Source: Impatiens glandulifera
Taxonomy: Eukaryota; Streptophyta; Magnoliopsida; Ericales; Balsaminaceae
NCBI RefSeq assembly: GCF_907164915.1
Contig: NC_061863.1
Span: forward strand, 38,909,382-38,973,381
Direction of reading: 5' to 3'
DNA: 64,000 nucleotides
The notes under the pieces were generated by a model, which was given only the letters and a program-made list of their open reading frames with translations, was not told the DNA's origin and did not search any database. The translations under genes and the position numbers were made by a program. Shown here piece by piece: positions 36,975 through 47,218 of this stretch; positions within the stretch are counted from its first letter, which is position 1, and every line of letters begins with the position of its first letter.

Positions 36975-37443
36975 TTTTGGAAAAAACTACTTAATAATAA
37001 TTGTTCTTTCCCTTTTTGAAGAACTAAGCAAGATAATAAGCGATAAATTAAGTACACAAAGACAAATCAATTTTTAGTGTGAAAAATCCAATAAGGATTA
37101 AACTACGAGACATGTAGACCTCTTAAAACACATTCACTATATTGTAGTGAGTTACACCAAAGTCTTCTCTAACATCTTAGAGTTTCACTATTATAAAGTC
37201 TTCATCTTTAATAGTGAATTTTAAGAACAATGACAAGAAAAAAGATCTCACCGAAGTGGAATACTCAAACAAATATTTGAGAGTAGTCCAAATAAAGATT
37301 TAGACTAATTAGATTGTAGAGAATTCTACGATGATTCACCACATGTGATTAAAGTTAAAACCGACACCGTTCGACTACTCGATCGTCTCGCTAAAACTTT
37401 GTCCCAAATTCTTGTCAAAGTTCAATTGGTCGGACACCCAACA
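36975..37443 (-). repeat. 5' LTR of copia element C
   Basis: Minus strand from TGTTGGGTGT at 37443 down to the PBS at 36972. Shares its central part with 9838-10175. The flanking base run beyond 37443 repeats 'tttgtcccaaattcttg' (37400 and 37466), so the outer border is slightly blurred. Confidence 0.75.
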
Positions 37444-40400
37444 ATTTTTAGTCTCGAGTGAATCTTTGTCCCAAATTCTTGACGAAGAAGGAATAAACAT
37501 ATTGTACAAAATTGGCAAATGACATTAGGAAATACCTGGATTGTCAATTGCAAATATAGTTTCAAAAGAAGGAGAATCTTAACAAAATAAGGAAGGGAGA
37601 AATTACATGTACTAAGGTCTCATGTGAGGCTTTGATAGACATAGATCTATTGCATAAAAGTAGAACCACTACTCAAGATTATGAAAGGAATAGAGGACGA
37701 AATGCAATATCAAACGAGGAACAATACAATAACTCTGCACCACGCTCGGTTGTGGCACAAATAAGGGCGGTTATTCAATGGATAACACATAAGTGAAAAT
37801 AAGGCAAAATGAGGAATGCTCTTTCTAACCAGCCAAATACCAAAAATATTGAGCAGCAGAAGAAAGAGAAGAAACGCTCAAAGGGGCTTATGTCCCTCTA
37901 CATATCTTGTGGATGGAACCAATGGACTTAGATAACATATATGTCAAAATATACAGGTCAACATACTTTCTTATCAATTAAAATATGCTTTATACATAAA
38001 ATTATAAATATTAATTAATATTTTAATATTAAGTCGTGGTTAAAACTTTTGTGGTTCACATACAACAACTAATGTTTGAACATTGCCAAATTTAAATTTA
38101 AAAATATTATATATATATATATATATATTTAAGAGAGTAATTTTACAATATATTTTATGTTTTTTAAAAGAGTTTATAATATTAAAAGATGTGCATTTTA
38201 AAACTCTTAATTATTTATTGTTAAGTTTAATAATTATCTTTTCCATTAAAAATAAAATAAATTGTGCATTGGTAGAGTTTTAGCCTAATTCTAATAATGT
38301 CCATGTAATTAATAAACTCACTTTCATAAACCTTTTACTATTAGTGTTGCAAATTTTGTTTTCACAACAAAAATACATATTATAATATATCATAGAACGA
38401 ATGTAATAAAGCATGAACATAAGGGATTTATCTATTCTCTTCCGGATAATAAATTATATTCTCGACAAAATGTTATAAATCTTAAAATCTTTAGTTTTGC
38501 TTGCTGGCTTAGTTTCATGTTAAGGTAGACAATAGGGTTAGTTAAACCTCATTTAAATTGAAAGTTATGTCATCAAATACAAAGATGATTAATGACCAAA
38601 AGAAAAACGCAATAACCTTGGAGAGAGCCATAACCAAAATGTAGATTTTGTGATTTGGAGACAAGTATTTATGAATGGTGGATGAGTTATCTCTATTGAC
38701 TCAATGTGCGAAAGAAAAGGACGGATGTTTGATTTGTCGGGTTGAGAGTTGTGGTTAATTTAGATATATATGAGAGTAAATAGTTACATGAGTTGGATCG
38801 TAGGTTAATCTGTTCATAATCTTGAAACGGTTACAAATAAAATTAAAAATGCTATATGTATGTTTTGAACTTACAACCTAGCAAAGTAAGTATAACCTTT
38901 AACAAACTAGACTAATAAAACTTTATATTTTAAATTCAATACAAAATTTGATGAACGTGCAATATTTTTAACAATATAAGTTCAACTTTTTAACTAACTA
39001 ATTTATATATATAATAATAGTAATAATAATAATAATGGTTAATTTGAATCTGTTTGGTTTGTCAGGTCGAGAGTTGTGGTTAATTTGGTATATATGTTAG
39101 AGTAAATGTATACTTGGGTCGATTGGAAATTATAATTGATTTACATATGAATAAGAGACCGGTAACATTGAAATTTGTGATTAGTTTGCCGATGGATAGG
39201 TGGTTGATTTAGGTCGGTGGTTGGTTTGCCGAGAGATAAGAGAGGCGTGTGAAAATGTGATTAAGATTGGTGGTTGGTTTACCGAGAGATAATAGGCGTG
39301 TAAAAGTGTGATGTCACGAGTGGTGGTTTTGAGAGAGATTAAAGGCGCGTGAAAGTAATGAGGTCACGAGATGAGAGGTCAATTGGAATTAGTGGTTAGT
39401 TGTTGAGTGGGATAAAATGCTGATAACAAAAGATCATAAGCTCACGAGATTAGACGTCTCGATTGAGATTAGTGGTTAAAAATATATGCATATGAGATGT
39501 TGATTTGACCGAAGTGTGAACACTTGTAGTAAAATTAATAATAGAAAGACCATTTCATGATATATGTTATATAGAGCATGATTAGGTGTATTTGTTGTTT
39601 TTCATGACAATTTTGATACTCATATTAATGTAAGAGCTTCAATGACAATTCATACTAATTAACTTAATTGACTATACGAATTTTGCACTTAGTACTATAA
39701 AAGTATATATTGTTGAGTATTTTTTTTTAAAATGTTCATATTTTTCATATATTAGATTTGTTATTCACATTCAAGATTTCATAAATGGTTCTTTCTTGGA
39801 GATGAATTTTTTTCGTTCCCGATAAATTTATAATATCTTTGTAATTTGTTTATCAAAAGGTACGATTAAAATAATATGAACTCTCATTTATTATTGTGAT
39901 TTTGATGACAAATTAACTTAATAACTAGCATCTCAAAACTTGTATACCATTGTGGATGCTTCTCACATCAAGTTAGAATTTTTTCCGAAACCAAGTAATA
40001 TGAAAAATATCCTCATAAATGTTGTGTATTGTATTTTGGTTATATATTTTCCATTCCAGTTTCATTTAATATCAAACTCAAGTTTCGGTCAGACAATGAG
40101 CTATTTAAAATATTTTCATATCACACTCAAATTAATGTTACAAATAAACAATATGAAATTTCTTTCTATCATTTTCATGGTTGTGTACTGTTTTTTTAGG
40201 TTAAAATGGTTGTGCATTATTATTTTAGGTTGAAATAAAGTGACGGTAGATTATGGACATCATGAAGTAAGAAAATTTCTAGCTTAATTTTTTTTTACCA
40301 ATTACCATTTTCAAATAAGATATAATATATTTTTGTTAAACAATTTCATACCAAGTATATAATAAAATAAAAGTGATTGCATCATAAATCAAATAAGTAT

Positions 40401-40470
40401 ATTTCATTTTAATGATAATAAAATGCCAATTTTATTGATAGGTAGCACTAGAGAGAAAGTAAAAAAAATA
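37444..40470. other. Intergenic DNA with degenerate repeats
   Basis: No supported gene. A 70-bp direct repeat ('gagagttgtggttaattt') occurs at about 38738 and 39066. Between about 39140 and 39480 there are degenerate units of about 60-70 bp ('ggttggtttgccgagagata', 'gtgatgtcacgag'). 37560-37950 has a less AT-rich composition and could be the remnant of some coding sequence, but I recognise nothing. A (TA)n run lies at about 38108-38130. Confidence 0.45.
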
Positions 40471-40869
40471 GGAAAATTTGATGAAATGGCCCTACTAAAG
40501 GGCCTAAATACATAAATGGACCATACTTGATAATGTTTGCAAAATGGGCCTTTTTGCCCTACGAAAAGTCTGCAACACCCCTCGCGCGCCTGATTTACCT
40601 CTTAATTACGGGAAATGCAACTCACGCATTTTCATCTAAAACGCGTGAGTTCATATACACGTTTTAGATGAAACGCGTGAGTGGCATTTCCCGTAAATGG
40701 AAAGTCAAGAAATGCAACTCACGCATTTTCATCTAAAACACATATATGAACTCACGTGTTTTAAATGAAAATGCGTGAGTTGCATTTCTCGTCTTTCATC
40801 GTATATATACTTTTTTTTGCCCTAATTTAAAACAAAACCCCATTCACGAATATCGATTGATTCTCTCAC
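40471..40869 (+). repeat. Left terminal inverted repeat of the MULE
   Basis: About 399 bp, matching the reverse complement of 50463-50860 with few differences. It contains three to four copies of a 'ctcacgcattttcatctaaa' / 'acgcgtgagt' unit arranged as internal palindromes. The inner end has 'tttgccctaatttaaaacaa' and 'attcacgaatatcgattga'. Confidence 0.9.
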
Positions 40870-41120
40870 TTTCCCCCCTTTCCACTTTGACTCTACTCTC
40901 AAACCCTACTCCACAGTTGACGACGACCACCACCACGACCTCTCCGTTTGAAGTCGTGACCCACTACTCTTCGTTCTCAAAATGAGTATATTTATTTTAT
41001 GTTCTTTAGTGATTATGAACAATAGGTTGGTTATATTATAGTATAGCTAAGTTATATGAACAAAGACAAATGTATTATGCTCACTCACTCACGCGTATTA
41101 TGCTCACTCACGCGAAATAC

Positions 41121-41345
41121 TCACTAAGGAGGAGTTTGTTGGTATGTTTCATGGAAATACAATGTGCCAAGAATTTTCCACAAGTTTGCTTCAATGGACC
41201 TATTGGATAGGGGGTTCCTATGCCATTAGATTCATTGAAGCAAACTTATGGAAAACTTGCTGCATTGGATTTCCTGAAACTCTACCAGCAACCTCCTCGT
41301 TTATGGTTCTGGAAAAGTTGTTGCATTGGATTTCCTGTAATGTTG
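41121..41345. repeat. Scrambled copies of the protease gene's 5' exon next to the left end
   Basis: 41129-41190 resembles the sense strand of the DUF1985 exon at 49610-49680 (shared 'gagtttgttgg', 'tcatggaaa', 'aagtttgcttcaatg'). 41222-41280 resembles the same exon in reverse complement ('attagattcattgaagcaaa'), and 41300-41335 repeats part of that once more. So pieces of the right-hand gene lie in both orientations at the left end, upstream of the transposase. Confidence 0.7.
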
Positions 41346-41369
41346 TTGAATTGTTTTCAATTGCAGCTC

Positions 41370-43844
41370 AAGTACTTCTTTACTTTGATGGAGAGTGGAA
41401 AACTACGAATGATATTACTCATTTTTCTGCAAAGTCAAACAACAATATAATTGTTCCCCAAAATTGTACTTATTCCCAATTAGTTGATCTAATCTATTCT
41501 GCTACTGATGTTGACAAATCTGGATATGATTTAATGCTTCAAACCAAATATAATGCTCCTGGCATGAATGCCAAATTTTCTTATATAATTGATATCAAAA
41601 AAGATGTGGATGTGGAGTTCTTTTTACATGAAACCGTTTTAGTCCACAACCGCACTCCATTGTGTGTATCCTTAGTAGAGAAGTCACTACCTAGAAATCC
41701 AACAAACTCAACTCAAGAAAGTGTAGTTGTTCCAGAAATTGATGATAATGATGTATTCCCGAAGCAGCGAGAGGTTTTCTTTGAAACTGAAAATGACATT
41801 GAAGATGAACCATGTTTGCGTCTAAATGAGGGGGATGATGATTGGGTTCCTATTACCCAACCTAGTAGTGCTGTTTGGGTTGCTAGTACCAATCCAAACA
41901 GTGTTTGGGTTCCTAGGATTGGGTTCCAACCAAGCTGTAGTGATTGGGTTGCTAGTAACATACCTGGCATTGAAAATCTGATACTCGAGCATTAACTTTG
42001 GAAATTGAAGTCAGTTCATTGTTTGAGAATAAAATAGAACTTCAACTGATGTTATATAAATATGCGATGGCTAATCATTTTGAATTCAAAGTGGCGAAGT
42101 CAAAAAAATATATTTGGGTGGTGAAATATTTGGATCCGAATTGCAAGTGAAGATTGCGTGCTGTGAAAGGAAAATCTTCGGAAATGTTTGAGATTCGAAA
42201 ATTTGTAAAAGATCATACATGTTCAATTGTGTCAAGGCGAGAGAATGAAAGGCAAGTACCATCATGGGTTATTGGGGATGTATGAATAGCAAGTACGTGG
42301 ACCATCACCATGACCACGTACCTAAGAAAATAATGGAAGACATGCAGGCAACTTATGGAATAAAGATGAGTTATAATAAGGCTTGGAGTTCTAGGGAACA
42401 TGCCATAATGGCGGTGCAAGGAACTGTAGAGAATTCTTATGGTAAATTGTCATTATACCTCTACATGTTGGAGATGAATAATCCAGGTATCATAACAGAC
42501 ATACAGACGGATGAGCATGGCCATTTTAGGTATATGTTCATGTCCATAGGCCTCTCAATTAGGGGTTTCAGAACCAGTTGTCGTCGTGTATTGTGCGTAA
42601 GGTTGGAGGTCAACTGTTGGTGGCTATAACATTGGATGCAAATGAGCAACTATATCCTGTAACTTTTGGCGTGGTTGATTCAGAGAATAATAACTCCTAG
42701 ACATACTTCATGCAACAACTAAGAGTGGCAATTGGATCAGTCCAGGATCTCGTTTTCGTAATCGATAGACACCCAAGTATTGCCAATGTATTGTGCTCAG
42801 TTTTTTCAGAAGCATATCACGGTGCATGCACTTACCACATCAAGATGAATATAATGGTCAAATTTAAAAATGATCACTGCTATGCAAAATTTGAATTGGC
42901 TTCTCGTGCATACACTGTCCCAATGTTTAATCGTTTTTTTACAAGATCAGGATTAAGGACCCTCGTATAGCTGTCTATTTGGAAGATATTGGGATGGGGA
43001 GATGGAGTCGTGCATTTTTCCCCGGTAAACGATACAATTAAATGATAAGTAATTACACCGAGAGCTTTAATAGTCAGAGTAGAGAAGCTAGAAAGTATCT
43101 CATATCAACCTTAGCTGAATATTTAAGATTCACATTACATGATTGGTTTCAAATTAGAAGTGAAAAAGCGGATAATCACAAAGAACGTTTATCTCAATAC
43201 TATGAAAAGTTCTTACGTGAGCAAGCTAAGAAAGTCAGACTGTATAACGTAAATTTACATAACCGATTCGAGTTTTATGTGCATGATAGTGAATCTCATT
43301 TTAAAGTTAACTTACATAAAATGACTTGTAGTTGTAGGGTATTTAATGTATCTGGTCTTCCTTGTACTCATGCCTTAGCTTCTACCCGTACACGAAAATT
43401 GGATCCCTATGAGTTTTGCTCAAGGTAACAATTGCATTTTTAATCGTTATCTTTAATCTATCTATCAAACCAATTGCTCACATGTTTAATCGTTATCTTT
43501 TCAGGTATTACTCAACTCAAATGTGGTTTAATGCATATTCGGAGACATGTTATCCTCTTGGTGATTAAAAAGAATGGGATATTTCGGAAATTATCAAAAA
43601 ATGCGTCTGCCTAAAACCACTTATTAAGGTGAAGAAAGGGCGACCAACAACAAAACGTAGGTCATCCTAAGGTGAGACTCTTAAGGTCCAAAGACGATGC
43701 AACTCATGTGGTGGTCAGGGTCATAATAGGGCAACATGCAAATTAGTTATGCCTGCACCATCTACTGCAAGAGTAACATCTCATCAGCAACATCAACCAT
43801 CATCATCTCAACAGCAACATCAACCATCATCTCATGTAAGATAG
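41370..43844 (+). pseudogene. MudrA-type MULE transposase, broken
   Basis: The N-terminal part (41370-41995) includes the start 'LLYFDGEWKTTNDI' and acidic/Trp repeats with 'DDDWVP' and 'SDWVAS'. The MuDR zinc-binding-like domain (42005-42230) has 'YKYAMANHFEFKV', but the Trp of its C-x-W-R motif is TGA (42148-42150). The transposase core (42500-42970) has 'VGGQLLVAITLDANEQLYPV' and 'CTYHIK', but the stretch with the first catalytic Asp ('DGTHL'-type motif) is missing at about 42597, where the frame slips. A TAG at 42698-42700 replaces a conserved Trp. The SWIM zinc finger (C-x-C...C-x-H) is intact at 43325-43375. A GT-AG intron spans 43427-43504. A final CCHC knuckle ('CNSCGGQGHNRATC') is at 43699-43740. 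Further stops: TAA 43566 and about 43668. Confidence 0.88.
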
Positions 43845-44371
43845 TGAATTGAATGCAAAATAGTGTTTAATTCTAAGTGGTTAAGGATTATCTAACTGTT
43901 TTTATATTTGATTTCTCTTTAGAATATTTGAATCTTAATTATGTTTATATAGTAGAATATTTCTCTTCAAGTAAACAGAGAGAAGCCACAAATTGTCCAT
44001 CTAGGTTGGCCATGTTAATGACTCAGTTGGTTGAACAAACAGTGACTCGCGCATATTGTAATATGCATGAGTGAGTCATGTTGTAATACGCGTGAGTCAT
44101 AACTCACGCATATTGTAATATGGTGAGTGAGTCATGTTGTAATACGTGTGAGTCATGTTGTAATATGCATGAGTAGTAACTGACGCATATTGTAATATGC
44201 GTGAGTTATAACTCACGCGTATTACAATTCAGTATTACACAACATGTTAGGATACGAGACTGCCCACTTTCTAATGATGATGATAAACAATATTCAGTAT
44301 TACACAACATGTTATAACAATAATATTCAGTATTACACAACATTTTAAATAATATTCAACATATTACAACT
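43845..44371. repeat. Intergene region of the MULE with GCGTGAGT palindromes
   Basis: Between the two convergent genes, 44040-44230 has repeated 'catattgtaatatgc', 'gcgtgagt' and 'actcacgc' in alternating orientation, so the stretch can fold on itself. The same GCGTGAGT/ACTCACGC core dominates both terminal repeats. The stretch also holds repeated 'attcagtattacacaacat' units (about 44229-44340). Confidence 0.7.
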
Positions 44372-45289
44372 TCATGGCTCTAAAATTTGGTGAAACAACC
44401 TGACTGTCCACTTTTCTCTATACAATTTCATCTTATTTGATATGCAATTTTCTAGACCGAGTTTAACACTTAGGTACTCTATATACATTAATACAAAAAC
44501 GCCATAGTCCCCACTTATTGTTGCTTTTGGTACTTTTGGATGTGGGATTCTACGAAATCTTAAAGTCTCATTTCTCATGTTAGGATACCTGGCCATTTGA
44601 ACTTCAAACAATGCTTTATTAAGGATGGGCGACAACATTTGACACATGGGTATCCTGAATTCTGTAAAATCGTTGTCTTTGAAAATTGACTGATCGCAAT
44701 CATAAACATCAATTCTCCATTCTTTCATTCGTAGAACACACAGTGCTCAATGCTTGAGGTCGAGGTTGAGGGGGAAGTAAATGCCATCAACAGTGCTCCA
44801 ATTGAGCATATGTCTATCTTCTCTACCCCAGTTGTACAAGTAAAAGGATTCATCAAAAGAATGGCCTTCTGGTATATCAGGATCAGCCGAATCAACAACA
44901 AATTGATCATAGTGTGATGTAAACAAAGGGACGAAATGTCAATCTAAGATGGTGAAATTCGTCGCGTACGTCTTAGGGTAGGTGAATGCTCTTTCTCTTG
45001 CAGATCACATCCGACATTGATCTCCACATCAGTTAGCCATTTACGTGTACTCAGAATTGTATTGAAGAATGAATAGTCTACAGTGCCAACACAGAGCTCC
45101 AACTTTTTACATTTACCTCTTTTCGCCAACTCTTTCATCATAGCTGTCTTCAGTTTCAGATCAAACTTCGCCATAGGATCGACAATGATTGGATCTTCTT
45201 TCATCTTCTTTTTTGGATGAGGGACGGTGTAGGGACTAAGTAGAGCTTTCGACCTCAACCTCTTTCTCTTGAATTGGAGGTGAGATACA

Positions 45290-45690
45290 TCGTCCAATTC
45301 CACCACATCCTCCTCCCCCTCCCCCTTCTACTTGTCCTTCTTCTGCACCAACTTCTTATTCTGCATCACCTTCTTATTTGGCACCTTGTCTTCCTTCTTC
45401 TCCACAAAAAAATCATCGTCCACCTTCTTCTGCACCAACTTCTTATTCTGCACCACCTTCTTATTCGACACCTTATCCACCTTCTACACAAACAAATCAC
45501 CATCCACCTTCTTCTGCACCACCTTCTTATTCTACACCATAGTCTTCTACACCTTCTTATTATGCACCTTCTTATTCTGCACCACCTTCTTCTCCTTCAC
45601 CCTCTCATCCTTCACAATCCCATCATTATTCACAATCCCAACATTATTCACAATCCTATCATCCTTCACAAAAAAAAAAAATGATTGAAA
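45290..45690 (-). repeat. Low-complexity tandem repeat in the protease gene
   Basis: On the plus strand about 50-bp units of 'ccaccttcttctgcaccaac' and 'ttcttattctgcaccacc' repeat with shorter subrepeats, then 'tattcacaatcc' repeats. On the minus strand this would encode Asp/Glu/Lys/Val-rich acidic repeats, consistent with a flexible linker before the Ulp1 domain. Confidence 0.75.
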
Positions 45691-45783
45691 TATACCATTT
45701 GCAATTGCGAGAAATATACCATTTACAATTGCGAGAAACACACCATACATACCTCAATATCCTTAATCTTCTTCTCCACAATC

Positions 45784-47218
45784 TGATAGGATCGGCGTAA
45801 TCAATAGAGACGGGGGTCTGACGATTGATAACGACTTTGGACAAACGATTTAATAGAAATCCTGTTAAGGATTTAGATCACTTTTTATTATGCACAAACC
45901 CTTGCAAACTCTTGAACGATTCAAGTGCGAAAATGTTTACTTGTGTTTGAAGCTAAGAACCAATAATGAAAAGATGACATAAAGAAACAACCCAGTAGTT
46001 TGTTTATGCATGTTCGGAGTTAACTCTCCTACGTCATCCCTTCTTCCAACCACCGAAAGGATTCACTAAACTTTCAATGAATCAAATACAATCGCACGAC
46101 TAGCTCTCTGTTGAACAGAACATGCTTTGTTCAACTTACAAGATGAAGAATATCACTCAGCTAATACAATGTTTTGATTCTAACTCTTTCTTGATTGAAC
46201 ACTCAGTAAAAACAAGAAAGTAGCTCACTCAATTTGTATGCTTAAGATAGAATAATTTGAGTATCGATAGATCGATGATTCTTCCGTTGTCCTTGAGGAT
46301 CTTTAAATAGGAACATGTACCAACATTTGAATCTTCATAATGACATGTGGCGAGTTTCTATTGGAACGCCTCCATAGTACACAACAGACTCTGAGCACTA
46401 AGATCGTGGCCGTACCAATCTGGTAGTGCGCCAAATATTCTTCAAGCATATTCCTACAAAAAAGTAGTGGGAAGAATATTTGCTTACGTGACATTAATCA
46501 ATTGGTTTGCAACTGGATGTCCTACTGATCTTCACAAGAAAGTGGAGTAGGAGTAGAGTACAGCTAGTTGATCGTGGGTAGATGGGTGTTAGCTTCAAGC
46601 AACTGCTTAAGCCTAGCATTAGACGTATTTAACTTAGACGACCTCGTCTAATGAAATTAGACACCTCCATCTAATAGCATCATCCATTAAACCACCTGGT
46701 CTAATGGGATTAGACTTCACGTCTAATTAGAATTCACTTCAGACTAATCTGAAGGAGTTAAACTGCACGTCTAACTTCCATTAGTTAGACTGCACGTCTA
46801 ACTGTACATCCCTTCAGACAAATCTGAAGGAGTTAGACTGCACGTCTAACTCTCACTAGTTAGACTGCAGGTCTAACTCTCACTAGTTAGACTGCAGGTC
46901 TAACTCCGCTAGTTAGACTGCGCGTCTAACTCCGCTAGTTGGACTGCACGTCTAACTCCGCTAGTTAGACTGCACGTCTAACACCGCTAGTTAGACTGCA
47001 CGTTTAACTCCGCTAGTTAGACTGCACGTCTAACTCCGTGCATCTAATGCCAAATTAGTCTAATGAACCTCATTAAGACTAAGTCTAATATAATCTGTTT
47101 TCGATACACCTGCACTAAAAACAGTTAGACAACATAGATTGAGTTTTATATATATTTATCATCAAAATTCCAATAGTCAAACTACTTTGACACTTAGTCA
47201 AAATAATTTGACCCAACA
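45784..47218 (-). mobile_element. Solo LTR (family D, Sirevirus-like) inside the MULE
   Basis: Minus-strand LTR starting TGTTGGGTCAAATTATTTTG (47218) and ending in CCTATCA (45784), 1435 bp. Perfect 5-bp target duplication CAATC at 45779-45783 and 47219-47223. Internal sequence is absent, so it arose by LTR-LTR recombination. It contains the twin-hairpin motif (46015-46078) shared with families A and B, and a palindromic tandem array at 46780-47040. It splits an exon module of the protease gene. Confidence 0.93.
46780..47040. repeat. Palindromic tandem array in the solo LTR
   Basis: About nine units of about 26 bp. Each holds GTTAGACTGCACGTCTAAC, an inverted repeat with 7-bp arms around TGCAC or TGCAG. 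The arms are almost invariant while spacers vary ('tccgctagt', 'tctcactagt'), as expected if the palindrome itself is selected or is amplified as a unit. Confidence 0.9.

Larger units (their letters stand above)
9838..37443 (-). mobile_element. Ty1/copia element C (minus strand), split by nested insertions
   Basis: Two halves of one copia family flank the Sirevirus block. The minus-strand 5' LTR, PBS, gag, pre-integrase and integrase parts lie at 34692-37443. A short hinge piece lies at 27928-27993. The reverse transcriptase, RNase H and truncated 3' LTR lie at 9838-11798. Order and orientation agree with a single element. Without element B, 27989-27993 joins 34697 onward through one GTTAA. 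Both LTRs begin (minus strand) with TGTTGGGTGT and share about 330 bp, for example 'agatttagactaattagatt'. All coding parts are riddled with stops, so the element is dead and is the oldest layer of this nest. Confidence 0.85.

Noticed and set aside
45274..45688. Plus-strand Leu/His- or Phe/Ser-rich ORFs
   Set aside because: Translations of a low-complexity repeat; the gene reads on the minus strand.
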